A DNA stretch of 60,908 nucleotides from Halorutilus salinus (GCF_026242195.1 NZ_RKLV01000012.1:1-60908), one strand, 5' to 3'; counted from the first letter of the stretch, positions 7,509 to 16,022 are shown. The notes: a model not told the origin generated them from the letters alone. Translations and numbers: made by a program.

Positions 7509-9116
7509 ATGGAAATAGAAAGAAAAAAATCGGAATTACCGGAGCGCATAGGTAAACTGAACAACCAGATAGAGAATGCATCACTTACTCTGTACAGCAG
7601 TTATGTGCAGTGTATGATTTGGGCGCTGTACGGTGGTCAAATCATACATTCGGATATAAGCGCTGTACTGAAGAGTTTATCCACAGCGTTCAAATCATAC
7701 ATTAGGACATCCCCCAAGTCATACACTGCAATAGACGGTTCTTCTGAAAACAACTCAACCCTCAACGACTTCTCTAGTTCACCTGAAGAACAAACCAAGA
7801 GAGAATCAAAAGTAAGGACTAACGGAAGATCAAAAAAGACAGAGGAAAAGCAAGAAACAGATTATTCAGCGGCACATGGATATGCAAGACAGAGTAAAAC
7901 TGATGAAGAATCAGAAGGTGAAGAATCCGCCAGCATCAACAGTCAAAAGAGAAATATCCATTTATGCGCCGACGAACATGGCTTGGAAGTAGAAAATATA
8001 TACGTAGATAAAAACGAAAGTGGATTCTCGTTCAACAGACCCGGTCTGGATGAATTGAGAGAGGAAGTCGAGAAGAATCCTCAGCCAGTCATACTGGACA
8101 GAGCTGATAGATTCGGTAGAGAAACACTGGAAACACTCTACGTGGCAGCGAAGTTACACTACCACCATGAGGTTCCGATAATAACCGATTCCTATGGAAA
8201 GTATGAGTTAGATAAGATGTCTGACCAGATGCAGTTGGCAGTCAGAGCAATAGTGGCTGGTGAATCGGTAAAGGCAAGGATAAGAGCAGCCTGGGATGCA
8301 ATTGAGACTATCTTCACAGAGAGTGAAAGTTGGTATACATGGTTCAATAAGATCCCGGTAGCATTCAAACAGAAGAATGAATGGATACAAAAGACAGAGT
8401 ACGGAAAAGAAGTAATATCGGCTATCATGGAGGACTTTCTTGAGACTAAGAATTACTCAGCGGTAGCCGACTTAGTCAAGAAGTCAGCTAAGAACAAGAA
8501 GCTAGATAATAAAGCGGATGGTAAGTTCGAGACAGTTGGATTAGAAGATGAGAGGATAAGATCGGTATTTGAAGAGTCTGACTACGAAATAAGCGAGTTA
8601 ACTGGTCAGAAAATAAAGTCGATAATAACGAATCCGGTATACGTAGGCAAAATTAGGTATCCTCGGAGCGCGGATGAGGATGAACAAAAGGTAATGGAGG
8701 TACCAGAACTAGGGTTTGATGGAAAAGATTTCGAGGAGTTGTTCGACGAGGTGGACAGGGTCGTTGAAGAGATTTATGAGAAGAACTCGCTAAGTCAAGA
8801 TACCGTGGATCTCGAGGAGCTGAGTGAGAAAGGACTACTGTTAAAAGCCGTTGATGAGACAGACGTAGTTGATGTAGTCTGCCAAGAATGCGGGAGCCCC
8901 ATGACTAAAAACGGGACCGGCAAAATAGACGGAGGTACGGAAGTACACTACTGGATGTGCCCAGATTATTCAGGAGAAAGTGAGGAAAGTAGAAAACACA
9001 CACACCGGAAGTTCCCGAAGGAGAGAAACGGTGAGTGGGACGATCTCAAAGAACACCTCAACAAGGAGTATCCACAATACTCCGATGTGGTTATCCTGAG
9101 GATGTGTGAGATATAA
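7509..9116 (+). CDS. Large serine recombinase
   Basis: A serine recombinase catalytic domain begins at GYARQSKTDEESEGEESASI (Ser of the ARQS motif) and continues with VILDRADRFGRETLETLYV. It is followed by a recombinase domain (IKSIITNPVYVGKIRYPR) and a zinc-ribbon region (VCQECGSPM...WMCPDYSG), the order seen in large serine integrases. The first about 125 residues are not recognisable as protein domain. Their DNA contains a repeat array (7590-7730), so translation may start later than ATG 7509; the start is uncertain. A coiled-coil is not evident. Likely role: integration or resolution of the plasmid. A second, smaller serine recombinase lies convergently at 9159-10082. Confidence 0.75.
   Translation: MEIERKKSELPERIGKLNNQIENASLTLYSSYVQCMIWALYGGQIIHSDISAVLKSLSTAFKSYIRTSPKSYTAIDGSSENNSTLNDFSSSPEEQTKRESKVRTNGRSKKTEEKQETDYSAAHGYARQSKTDEESEGEESASINSQKRNIHLCADEHGLEVENIYVDKNESGFSFNRPGLDELREEVEKNPQPVILDRADRFGRETLETLYVAAKLHYHHEVPIITDSYGKYELDKMSDQMQLAVRAIVAGESVKARIRAAWDAIETIFTESESWYTWFNKIPVAFKQKNEWIQKTEYGKEVISAIMEDFLETKNYSAVADLVKKSAKNKKLDNKADGKFETVGLEDERIRSVFEESDYEISELTGQKIKSIITNPVYVGKIRYPRSADEDEQKVMEVPELGFDGKDFEELFDEVDRVVEEIYEKNSLSQDTVDLEELSEKGLLLKAVDETDVVDVVCQECGSPMTKNGTGKIDGGTEVHYWMCPDYSGESEESRKHTHRKFPKERNGEWDDLKEHLNKEYPQYSDVVILRMCEI
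7606..7730. repeat. Four-copy AAATCATACA repeat array
   Basis: TGTATGATTT (7611-7620) is the exact inverse of AAATCATACA (7639-7648). CAAATCATACATT occurs twice in direct orientation (7638-7650, 7691-7703), and AAGTCATACACTGCA (7716-7730) mirrors the segment at 7606-7620 with one mismatch. GCGCTGTAC also occurs twice (7623-7631, 7660-7668). The array lies in the 5' part of the recombinase frame, probably a recombination or operator site rather than coding sequence. Confidence 0.6.
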
Positions 9117-9158
9117 GCCGGAGATCAAGCATCATAATTTGAATGAATAATAGAGAGT

Positions 9159-10082
9159 TCAGTTGAGGTAGTCCACGTACTGGGATATCACACCATCAAT
9201 GGCATCTTGCTTTCTGTCCTCAGGCATATTTGGATTATCTGCGTCTCCATTCCGGAATCGGAACCTAGTCTGAGTTACCTCGTCGAATAAATCGTCTGAC
9301 ACAATCCGATATTCCGGTACATAATCACTGACGTCAGAAAGGCTGTATCGGCCTGTATAGAGCTCGTTTCGGAGTATCTCACCAATGTAGTCTGGCGTCC
9401 ACTTACCCTTCTTGGGAGTTGTCATTCCTTCTTGATTCAGTTCGTATGCGACTTGGGGCATAGACTCGAGTTCGAGATACATCCGATAGATCTGCTCCAC
9501 CAACCCGGCGTCCTCATTAACCTCAAGTTTGCCGTCATCGAGGCGAGTATACCCGAGAGGCGGGCTATCGTTCGGCCATTTGTGGTCTAACGCCATCGCG
9601 TGATGCCCCATCTGAGTTCTCTGACTGATCATCTCTCGTTCAAACTCAGCAGCGTTCGCGATATTCCGGAAATTAAACCGTCCGGCAGGAGTCGTCGTAT
9701 CTATCTGTTCTGTAACACTATGAAGAGCCACTCCTAAATCGCTCAATTTTTCCTCGAGATTCACCGTATGCATTAGACTTCGCGAAAACCTATCGAGCTT
9801 CCAGAATACGACGACATCGAAGACATCATCTTCCGCTGCAGTCATCATCTCCTGGAACATCGGACGGTCGGTATCTTTCCCGCTCTCAACTTCGTCTTGG
9901 AAGACTCGAGAGACCTGCCATCCCATCAAGCTACACCGCTCCCAACAACACCGTACCTGCTCATTAATCGAATATCCATGAAGCTGATTCCTCGACGACG
10001 TTCTCGCATAGATAGCTGCTGTCTCAGCATCACTCTCTTCATCGTTAGAGCGAGCTGGTACCTGAGAATTAGATAGGGACAT
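9159..10082 (-). CDS. Serine site-specific recombinase (resolvase type)
   Basis: The catalytic domain is at the N-terminus: AAIYARTSSRNQLHGYS contains the active-site serine context, followed by VFWKLDRFSRS and EREMISQRT, then a recombinase domain (LGYTRLDDGKLEVNED; IGEILRNELYTGRYSL). At 307 residues it lacks the zinc ribbon and long C-terminus of the large recombinase at 7509. Its start lies three bases after the stop of the TFB-like gene, so it is the third gene of an operon with that gene and a RecB/Cas4-like nuclease. Probable role: multimer resolution or integration. Confidence 0.85.
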   Translation of the reverse strand: MSLSNSQVPARSNDEESDAETAAIYARTSSRNQLHGYSINEQVRCCWERCSLMGWQVSRVFQDEVESGKDTDRPMFQEMMTAAEDDVFDVVVFWKLDRFSRSLMHTVNLEEKLSDLGVALHSVTEQIDTTTPAGRFNFRNIANAAEFEREMISQRTQMGHHAMALDHKWPNDSPPLGYTRLDDGKLEVNEDAGLVEQIYRMYLELESMPQVAYELNQEGMTTPKKGKWTPDYIGEILRNELYTGRYSLSDVSDYVPEYRIVSDDLFDEVTQTRFRFRNGDADNPNMPEDRKQDAIDGVISQYVDYLN

Positions 10083-10085
10083 AAT

Positions 10086-10874
10086 TCAGGCCCATATATG
10101 GTCACGGCTGTTGTTCTGGTCTTCAAGATCACGGAGGCGAACCCGGACAGTCTCAGTAGTTACTCCAGACGCGATAGCTACCTCCCGTTGGGTGACATCA
10201 CCCTCCGAACCTAGGTATAATGCAGCGGCTGCATAGCTGACGGGGGACTTACCCGAGGTGGAGGCCTGTTCTACGTTTCGGAGGATTTCCCTACTTCTGT
10301 CCTCGGTTTCGGCGTCGACGGAGAGTTCATCCGACAGATACGAGATATGATCCTCAGGAGTAGGTATCGAGTTCTCTATTCCGAGCTCGTGAGTTATCTC
10401 TCTGGAGAAGTTAGATATCTTAGCCTGGTCAAGGTCGCCAACTTTCGAGATCTCTAAGTCAGGACGAATAGCTCCCTCTTTGTGCATAGCCGCCCTTAGA
10501 CAGACTGTCACGACGAGTTTCATGCTTCTGCCGGCGGTCAAGCCTTTACTCATTGCTTCGGCGTAGAACTCCGCTGAGAGCTTTCTGACGGAGTCAGAGA
10601 CGGATAGTTCGTCGGAGAATTGCTCTAGATACTCAAGAGCCCGAGAAACGTTTGCCTCTGTGCCGTCAGAGATTTTCGAAACTTCCGACCATTGGGTATC
10701 CTCCGGAGTATCCGGACTGGACTGAAGTTCAGTATCTGGCTGGTCGGAATCAAAGCCGCCGAGAGAGTAAAAGATGCGCCCGCAGTCATTACAGACTGCT
10801 TCAACTTCGTCCCCAGGGAGTTCTGAACCATCTGAGAGTTCATCTGAACCACACTGTGGACAGCTGTCAAACAT
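10086..10874 (-). CDS. TFB-like transcription initiation factor, divergent
   Basis: An N-terminal zinc ribbon (CPQCGSDEL...VCNDCGRIF) is followed by two cyclin-like repeats; the second ends in a helix-turn-helix (TQREVAIASGVTTETVRVRLRDL). This is the TFB/TFIIB layout, but at 262 residues it is shorter than the usual about 310-330, with an acidic spacer in place of a recognisable B-finger region. It overlaps the upstream nuclease gene by 8 bases and precedes a recombinase gene. A plasmid TFB could redirect host RNA polymerase to plasmid promoters, or act only as a DNA-binding factor; both are inference. Confidence 0.75.
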   Translation of the reverse strand: MFDSCPQCGSDELSDGSELPGDEVEAVCNDCGRIFYSLGGFDSDQPDTELQSSPDTPEDTQWSEVSKISDGTEANVSRALEYLEQFSDELSVSDSVRKLSAEFYAEAMSKGLTAGRSMKLVVTVCLRAAMHKEGAIRPDLEISKVGDLDQAKISNFSREITHELGIENSIPTPEDHISYLSDELSVDAETEDRSREILRNVEQASTSGKSPVSYAAAALYLGSEGDVTQREVAIASGVTTETVRVRLRDLEDQNNSRDHIWA

Positions 10875-11610
10875 CTATTCCCCCCTCCATTCCAGCCGTG
10901 ACGTCTATTTCGTAGCCCATTTCCTCGATTATGTCGCGGATTTCCTTGACGAGTTTATCCGAGACAGAAGAGACGTTGTCGAATATCTCGGACTTGTCTC
11001 GTAGGACGTTTTCGTGACTGTATGTGTCGTCACGGTTGTGGGGGCAGCTAGTCAAGGCACAGTTCCGGCACTGGAACTTCCCAGGTATCCTTTTTTCTAG
11101 TTCTCCGAGTTGGTTGAGGTCTCGTTGGTGGTCGACGAACTCGTTGAGGAACGTCGACGACATCTCTTGGTCAAGGTAATGGACGTTTCCTGTCTGTAGT
11201 TCCGCTGTTAGGACGGGAACACCTTCCCTGTAGGCGTATGCGGCTGCCTGGAACGGTTTGATATTCCCTGTTTTGACTTCGATTATAGCGATTTCGAGGG
11301 TATGCTGTTCGTCGTGTATCTCGGCTTTCTTGTCGTTGATTTCTATTCCAGCGGTTCCGTCAAGGCTATATCCGTCTCTAGGGCTTTCTCCGGTGATTCT
11401 GAGGTTGTTTAACGCGAGTTGTAGGTTGACTATGATTCTTCCTTGGACGGCGCTGTGTAACGCGCTGTATGCCGAAGTCAGGTTTGTCTCACCTGGCAGA
11501 AAGTCGGGGCAGGTGTGTTCGACTATTTTGTCGAGGCTGCTGGGCGGGTGTTCTTCGAGTAGTTCGTCCAGAATAACGGGTTGCTCAATCTGCGTATCTG
11601 TTTTACTCAT
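10867..11610 (-). CDS. RecB/Cas4-like PD-(D/E)XK nuclease with Fe-S cysteines
   Basis: The core ITGESPRDGYSLDGTAGIEI...LEIAIIEVKTGNIKPFQAAAYA shows the catalytic Asp, the Glu-x-Lys pair (IEVKTG) and the downstream Gln of RecB-type nucleases. One cysteine near the N-terminus (HTCPDFLPG) plus the C-terminal CRNCALTSCPHN gives the 1+3 pattern that binds a 4Fe-4S cluster in Cas4 and AddB. First gene of a nuclease, TFB-like, recombinase operon. Not associated with CRISPR genes. Likely role: end processing in plasmid replication or recombination. Confidence 0.7.
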   Translation of the reverse strand: MSKTDTQIEQPVILDELLEEHPPSSLDKIVEHTCPDFLPGETNLTSAYSALHSAVQGRIIVNLQLALNNLRITGESPRDGYSLDGTAGIEINDKKAEIHDEQHTLEIAIIEVKTGNIKPFQAAAYAYREGVPVLTAELQTGNVHYLDQEMSSTFLNEFVDHQRDLNQLGELEKRIPGKFQCRNCALTSCPHNRDDTYSHENVLRDKSEIFDNVSSVSDKLVKEIRDIIEEMGYEIDVTAGMEGGIDV

Positions 11611-11642
11611 CCACTCATCTCGGTTTGGTTTGTAAGATACTT

Positions 11643-11664
11643 TCCAAGCATCTTGGATATATAC
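11643..11664 (-). promoter_or_regulatory. Promoter with palindromic operator for nuclease-TFB operon
   Basis: TCCAAG-CAT-CTTGGA (11643-11657) is a perfect 6+6 palindrome directly next to a TATATA element (about 11655-11664) some 45 bases upstream of the 11610 start codon. Placement suggests a repressor site over the promoter. The AbrB-like gene immediately upstream (11716) is a candidate binder. Confidence 0.5.
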
Positions 11665-11715
11665 TTTTCAAGAAGATATAAGCCTTTTGGATAGGATTTT
11701 GGAAACGATTAGCCG

Positions 11716-11889
11716 ATGGTAGGGAAATCCACGGGCAAGCTCGGGAGAGTCGGGAATACTAAAACCATGCGTTTAACTATACCTGCAGGCTTGGCCTCCG
11801 ATACTTCATTCCCGTTCGAGGAAGGCGACGAGGTCGAGATAGAAATTGTCGACGATGAGCTACGGATTAGAAAGCAAGACAGCGAATAA
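11716..11889 (+). CDS. AbrB/SpoVT-type DNA-binding protein, 57 aa
   Basis: A short gene encoding a SpoVT/AbrB swapped-hairpin domain: GKLGRVGNTKTMRLTIPAGLA, then EEGDEVEIEIVDDELRIRK. The conserved pattern is strand, T-x-R-x-TIPA, then the GD-x-V turn. ATG 11716 includes the full domain; an internal ATG at 11767 would cut its first strand. It is divergent from the nuclease-TFB-recombinase operon and may repress it. It could also be an antitoxin, but no toxin gene is adjacent in the same direction. Confidence 0.75.
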   Translation: MVGKSTGKLGRVGNTKTMRLTIPAGLASDTSFPFEEGDEVEIEIVDDELRIRKQDSE

Positions 11890-11933
11890 GTGATTACATC
11901 CGTCGACTTCCCAGATAGTACGTACCACCTATT

Positions 11934-12554
11934 CTAACGCTTTATATAGTCCTGGTACGTCGAATGGACTAATTCAGCATGTTTACGAGATCGCCGTATG
12001 GTGTGGCGGCGGAGGAGAGGCATTTCCTCGTATAACTCAGGTGCTGAATCCGGTGTAACCTCGATACAGTTGACAAGCCTTAGCGTGAGGAACTTTAGAC
12101 CGTTGTCGTTTTCTCTGTCGTATGCAATCCGTTCCAGATGCGCATCGGGAGTCACATCCCCGATAACAGCGAACTTATCCCTGTTTCCTTTGGCGTAAAG
12201 TTCCGGATATATAGCTACGACGCGGCCGAATCCGCGGTCGAGAGCTTGCATAGCCTTGATATCTCTGAGAGCATCTTTGCTATGTTCTTCACGATAGTAA
12301 CCGTGATCAAGTCGACCATCGGCATTCCAGTCGATAGCGATTCGTCGGTCAAGAGAGAGATTACGAAGACCTTCGATTGATGCACCGAACTTATTCCCTT
12401 CCCGCGTCCCATGCCGGATGAAGTAAACAGGAACTGTATCCTCTGGCTCCGACAGGAGTTGATACGCAATCGTCTGATTGCTATACTGGGGTCCAACGTA
12501 GACACGACCGTTGTCGTCAACTTTACCGGTGTCGAAATGAGAGTTACTCCCCAT
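11934..12554 (-). CDS. Hypothetical protein, 206 aa
   Basis: I do not recognise a family. The N-terminus has a glycine-rich strand pattern (GKVDDNGRVYVGPQYSNQTI) suggestive of an AbrB-like beta hairpin. The rest is mixed alpha/beta ending in a basic, helical tail (LLRRHTIRRSRKHAELVHSTYQDY). Its start lies just downstream of a TATATAA element (about 12577-12583) within a short repeat of TAGACATA. The gene is divergent from the AbiEi-like gene. Confidence 0.5.
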   Translation of the reverse strand: MGSNSHFDTGKVDDNGRVYVGPQYSNQTIAYQLLSEPEDTVPVYFIRHGTREGNKFGASIEGLRNLSLDRRIAIDWNADGRLDHGYYREEHSKDALRDIKAMQALDRGFGRVVAIYPELYAKGNRDKFAVIGDVTPDAHLERIAYDRENDNGLKFLTLRLVNCIEVTPDSAPELYEEMPLLRRHTIRRSRKHAELVHSTYQDYIKR

Positions 12555-12618
12555 GCCTACATATCTATGGTAGACATATATAAAAGCTTCCCATGAAAAT
12601 TATAGACAAAGTTCTGAT

Positions 12619-12666
12619 GTCTCATTTAAGGTAAACTATTTAAATACCACTTACCTTATTTGAGAC
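12619..12666 (+). promoter_or_regulatory. Operator flanking TATA box of the AbiE-like operon
   Basis: GTCTCATTTAAGGTAAA (12619-12635) and CTTACCTTATTTGAGAC (12650-12666) are inverted repeats matching at 14 of 17 positions, and the TATTTAAATA promoter element lies between them. The right arm ends eight bases before ATG 12674. AbiEi-type antitoxins bind inverted repeats over their own promoter, so autoregulation by the 12674 product is the natural reading. Confidence 0.75.
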
Positions 12667-12673
12667 TAAGGAG

Positions 12674-13684
12674 ATGATCGGTCAACCACACCTAAGGCTT
12701 CTCCAAGAACTCGGACAGCCACAGTCCCCGAGTGAGCTAGCTGAGAAACTTGAATACAGCCTAAAACACGTCTCCGAAGTACTCTCAGAACTCGAGGAAC
12801 TAGGTCTAATAAAAAGTAAAGAACGAGGTCGCCACAAGCTGTATGACACCACCGAAGTAAATGCAGTAGGAGAATATCGAAAACTTACGACGCGACATCC
12901 GAATATAGACTTCCCGGAGCTACTAACACCTTCCTCTCTACACGTTATCTACCATCTAGACAAAAGGAGAAGCGCAGATACCCTCACGAAATTATCCAAG
13001 CCCAGTCGAGCTACAGTATATAGAGTACTCAAGAAACTCAGGAACAGAGGAATCCTCACACAAGAGGATAGCAAATACGTCATCAGAAAACCCTATGAGC
13101 CCCTCTCAGAGTTCGCGCAAGAGTTAGCTATGCTCAAGCACGTTTCCAAAGTCAAGAAGACATTTCCATCGGGAAAAGTATACGTCGTCTGGAACAATGA
13201 TTATGAGAATATATCCCTATTGAAATCCGAGATAGAGGTTAAAAACCAGATAGATAACCTACGCCCCGATGAGGCGAGAAAGTACTACTTGACAGGACTA
13301 AACGAAATCCAAAATCGGGGGCTGAAGTTTATGACGACACCTGGAACATACCTATTCTATACAGAGGAGGAACGTGAAGAAGACCAGCAACAATCGACGC
13401 TTCACGGACTCTCTCAAGAGGATCTTGTATGCCATATGACTCTTATACACAAAAGAATGGATAAGCCGGTAGGACAGCGATATACTCTACTGTACTTGGC
13501 TAAAGTACAAGATGATATCAACAGAGAAGATCTCCGAGAAAGGGCAATACACTATGATATATCTAATGAGGTCGACAACCTCCTCACATATATCGAGAAA
13601 AAGGGTGTTAAAAAAGCAGAAATTGATTTACCGACATGGGGCGAATTCAAGGGTTTGGCGAAGGAATATGAGGTGGATATCTGA
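12674..13684 (+). CDS. Winged-helix regulator, AbiEi-like antitoxin
   Basis: The first about 70 residues are a winged helix (HLRLLQELGQPQSPSELAEK, then VSEVLSELEELGLIKSKERG). A second winged helix follows at about 90-145 (SLHVIYHLDKRRSADTLTKL, then ATVYRVLKKLRNRGILTQED). The C-terminal half is an alpha/beta domain without known motif. The stop codon overlaps the start of the nucleotidyltransferase gene (TGATG), so the two are translationally coupled. The pairing of wHTH protein and nucleotidyltransferase, plus the operator at the promoter, supports an AbiE-like toxin-antitoxin system. A plain transcription regulator remains possible. Confidence 0.7.
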   Translation: MIGQPHLRLLQELGQPQSPSELAEKLEYSLKHVSEVLSELEELGLIKSKERGRHKLYDTTEVNAVGEYRKLTTRHPNIDFPELLTPSSLHVIYHLDKRRSADTLTKLSKPSRATVYRVLKKLRNRGILTQEDSKYVIRKPYEPLSEFAQELAMLKHVSKVKKTFPSGKVYVVWNNDYENISLLKSEIEVKNQIDNLRPDEARKYYLTGLNEIQNRGLKFMTTPGTYLFYTEEEREEDQQQSTLHGLSQEDLVCHMTLIHKRMDKPVGQRYTLLYLAKVQDDINREDLRERAIHYDISNEVDNLLTYIEKKGVKKAEIDLPTWGEFKGLAKEYEVDI

Positions 13685-14535
13685 TGTCAGGCAGAGAGTC
13701 TAGGTTCGGAAGAGATCGTATAAAAGAGCAATTTGAGGAGTTGTCCAACTCGCTCAGCAAAGAGACTACGGTATATTTAATCGGAGGTGGGGCAATGACC
13801 CTAAGAAATCAAAAGACGGCGACGAAGGATATAGACCTTGTAGTCGAGTCAAGAGAGGTATATGAAAGGATATGTGACGGCCTCAATAGATTCGGTTACA
13901 GCCCCCAAAATGAAGGGGATCTCAGCCAAGAATATCGTGAACTCAGAGCTGCGGTGATATTGGAGAAAGGGGACCGGCGGTTTGATATATTCAATCACCA
14001 GGTTGCGGGAGAATTGATTCTCACTAAGGAGATAAAGGAAAGATCAGAGACTGTTTTTGAGGAGTTGGATTTGAACGTTCGGATGTTCTCGAATGAAGAT
14101 ATATTCTTGTTCAAGTCGGTGGCTAATAGACCGGATGATATGGGTGATATGGAAGTACTCATAGGAGTTGGCTTAGACTTCGATATAGTAGTTAAGGAGT
14201 TGAGAAGGCAGATCAAAGAAACAAGAAAAGACGAATTTGTGACCTCCATTAGCAGGAAGCTTAAGAGACTGGAAGAGGAAACGGGTATCCGAACGGATCT
14301 TTCTGAAAGGGTAGAAGAGATGAACGAGGTATCCAAACGGGCTAGTGAGATAGCAACGCTGCCCGGGCTTGTTGAAGAAGATCACTCTGACGGCTTGAAA
14401 GGAATGAGTATAGGACTCGTCGAAACGCAGATGGAATATAGCCGTGAGGAGGTGGAGGAGGCAGTGGAATGGCTTGAAATGCTGGGTAAAATAAGACGAG
14501 AAAGTGGTAGGTTAGTGTTAGTGGATGAAGATTAG
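13684..14535 (+). CDS. Nucleotidyltransferase, AbiEii-like toxin
   Basis: The motif VYLIGGGAMTLRNQKTATKD followed by IDLVVES is a minimal nucleotidyltransferase signature (GG, then the paired aspartates of KDIDL) as in AbiEii and DUF6036 proteins. A helical region follows (VKELRRQIKETRKDEFVTSI), and the C-terminal about 50 residues resemble a small winged helix (MEYSREEVEEAVEWLEMLG). It is coupled to the upstream wHTH gene. Known AbiEii toxins modify tRNA acceptor ends; the substrate here is not deducible. Probably a plasmid-stabilising or anti-phage pair. Confidence 0.75.
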   Translation: MSGRESRFGRDRIKEQFEELSNSLSKETTVYLIGGGAMTLRNQKTATKDIDLVVESREVYERICDGLNRFGYSPQNEGDLSQEYRELRAAVILEKGDRRFDIFNHQVAGELILTKEIKERSETVFEELDLNVRMFSNEDIFLFKSVANRPDDMGDMEVLIGVGLDFDIVVKELRRQIKETRKDEFVTSISRKLKRLEEETGIRTDLSERVEEMNEVSKRASEIATLPGLVEEDHSDGLKGMSIGLVETQMEYSREEVEEAVEWLEMLGKIRRESGRLVLVDED

Positions 14536-14565
14536 ATTCGTTGATAGTGGGAGGCTATCGAAGTT

Positions 14566-14889
14566 CTACTCCTCCTGAGGTCCGATATACTCCCAGTCTA
14601 GCCCATCCCCGCTCCGGCTGACGTGGTAGACATAGGGACCATGCGGACAGCCGCTACAGTCTTTTCCGCAGGGTACCTTCTTCACTACCTTCGTGTACCC
14701 GCTCCGTCGCTCTTTCTCGACTAGCTCCTCGTCCTCGTTAGCTTCAACCTCCTCCGGAGGTTCTGTCAAATACTCACGGAGTTCGCGAGCGTAGTCGATT
14801 ACCTCTTCAAGGGTGTCGACGTCCTGCTTCTCCAGTCCCTCCTGGATGTACTTCGGTATCTCTTCGGGAGGTTCGGGTGGCTCGGACAT
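14566..14889 (-). CDS. Small cysteine-cluster protein (DUF6788-like)
   Basis: A 107-residue acidic protein with a C-terminal motif VPCGKDCSGCPHGPYVYHV, typical of a small haloarchaeal family I recall as DUF6788; function unknown. The C-x3-C-x2-C-P-H cluster likely binds zinc. The N-terminal half is proline- and glutamate-rich and probably flexible. One arm of a plasmid-wide inverted repeat (14889-14900) abuts the start codon, suggesting regulation through that repeat. Confidence 0.65.
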   Translation of the reverse strand: MSEPPEPPEEIPKYIQEGLEKQDVDTLEEVIDYARELREYLTEPPEEVEANEDEELVEKERRSGYTKVVKKVPCGKDCSGCPHGPYVYHVSRSGDGLDWEYIGPQEE

Positions 14890-14937
14890 TCTTACCTAAC
14901 GATATACGAGTAGTGGAGTATAATTGTTTGGTAAGAA
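14889..14937. repeat. Bipartite inverted repeat, copy A
   Basis: TTCTTACCTAAC (14889-14900) and GTTTGGTAAGAA (14926-14937) separated by 25 bases, spanning the promoter of the 14566-14889 gene. Same arms and spacing occur at 16102, 18127 and 48246. Confidence 0.75.
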
Positions 14938-15020
14938 ATTGTTGATCAAAGACTGAAGTCAAACACAGTTATGTTATGTTATGTACATAGTAGAATGGAT
15001 ACTGTGGTTTTATTATATAT

Positions 15021-16022
15021 TCACTCAATGTCCTCTAATATTTCGGGGATTTGCTTTATTTGGTGGTAGGTAAGTAGACTGTTGAATACCCACAAGGCAT
15101 AGAGGGCAGAAAACAGCTTCCTTGATTCTTCGCTGAACTCTTTATACGAAAGATCATCGGCAAAGTCGCCTCTGTCATAGAATTCGATAGTCTCACTATT
15201 CGGATTGATTTTCGAATCCCTATGAACTATGGAGTTACGGAGGTTCCTATCCAAACACTCAGCGAAGATATTGTATTCCTCATACTTCTTGCTCCCTAGC
15301 TTCTGTAAAAGGTTGTGTAGTCTAGTAGTTTTCAACTCTTGATATTCATGCTCATCATCCTTCTTTATCTGCAGGACTGAGATGAACTCCGGAAGTAAAC
15401 CAGCATACAGCTCCGCCATCTCTTGGTACATATCCTGATATTCTCTAGCCTCGGTCGCGTCCTCGATCTCGATGTTCTCCAGGAGCGGTAGATGTTCTTC
15501 AACTAATGGATTAATGAACCTCTGCATGATCCCTGTATTTCGATCCAACTCATCCCTATACAAGTCGGTCACCTTCTGGTTCTTTCCCTCCTCTATCAAT
15601 TCAACAGCCAACTGATCCACTTTCTCAAAATATTCATCATACCCCCACCTATCCAAATCTTCGCGTGCCCCATATAGAGATTCTTCGTAATAATTAAGTA
15701 ATATTTCAAACCCACCTTCGTCATCTCCCTCAGTCATATCCGACTGAGAAAACATCTGACCAACCGTCTCATCAAAAAAATTCAGTATACTCTCAAACTG
15801 CTCTTCCTCGGACTCAATCTGGCCTATGTCACGAAAACGCAATAAAATTTCTTTTAATTCATTAGTGGCCTTTTCATCGTGGTCGATATCAGCCCTGAAA
15901 TCCATCCCAAGCGATTCACTCATCAATTTTGGTATTGACTCCATCACCTCACTACTAATCTCTTGAACCTCTTCGTCGGATAAATCTCCAAGTTCCTTTG
16001 TCTCATTTTCGTCATCCGTCAT
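15021..16022 (-). CDS. Hypothetical acidic helical protein
   Basis: A 333-residue, strongly acidic and almost entirely helical protein with no motif that I can name. The middle (RDELDRNTGIMQRFINPLVE) and C-terminal segment (NLRNSIVHRDSKINPNSETI) recall proteins of abortive-infection or HEPN-like type, in which an R-x4-6-H motif is catalytic (here RNSIVH). That comparison is tentative. ATG 16022 is preferred to GTG 16031. The upstream region has copy B of the bipartite repeat. If it is a HEPN-type RNase it would be a further defence gene. Confidence 0.5.
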   Translation of the reverse strand: MTDDENETKELGDLSDEEVQEISSEVMESIPKLMSESLGMDFRADIDHDEKATNELKEILLRFRDIGQIESEEEQFESILNFFDETVGQMFSQSDMTEGDDEGGFEILLNYYEESLYGAREDLDRWGYDEYFEKVDQLAVELIEEGKNQKVTDLYRDELDRNTGIMQRFINPLVEEHLPLLENIEIEDATEAREYQDMYQEMAELYAGLLPEFISVLQIKKDDEHEYQELKTTRLHNLLQKLGSKKYEEYNIFAECLDRNLRNSIVHRDSKINPNSETIEFYDRGDFADDLSYKEFSEESRKLFSALYALWVFNSLLTYHQIKQIPEILEDIE

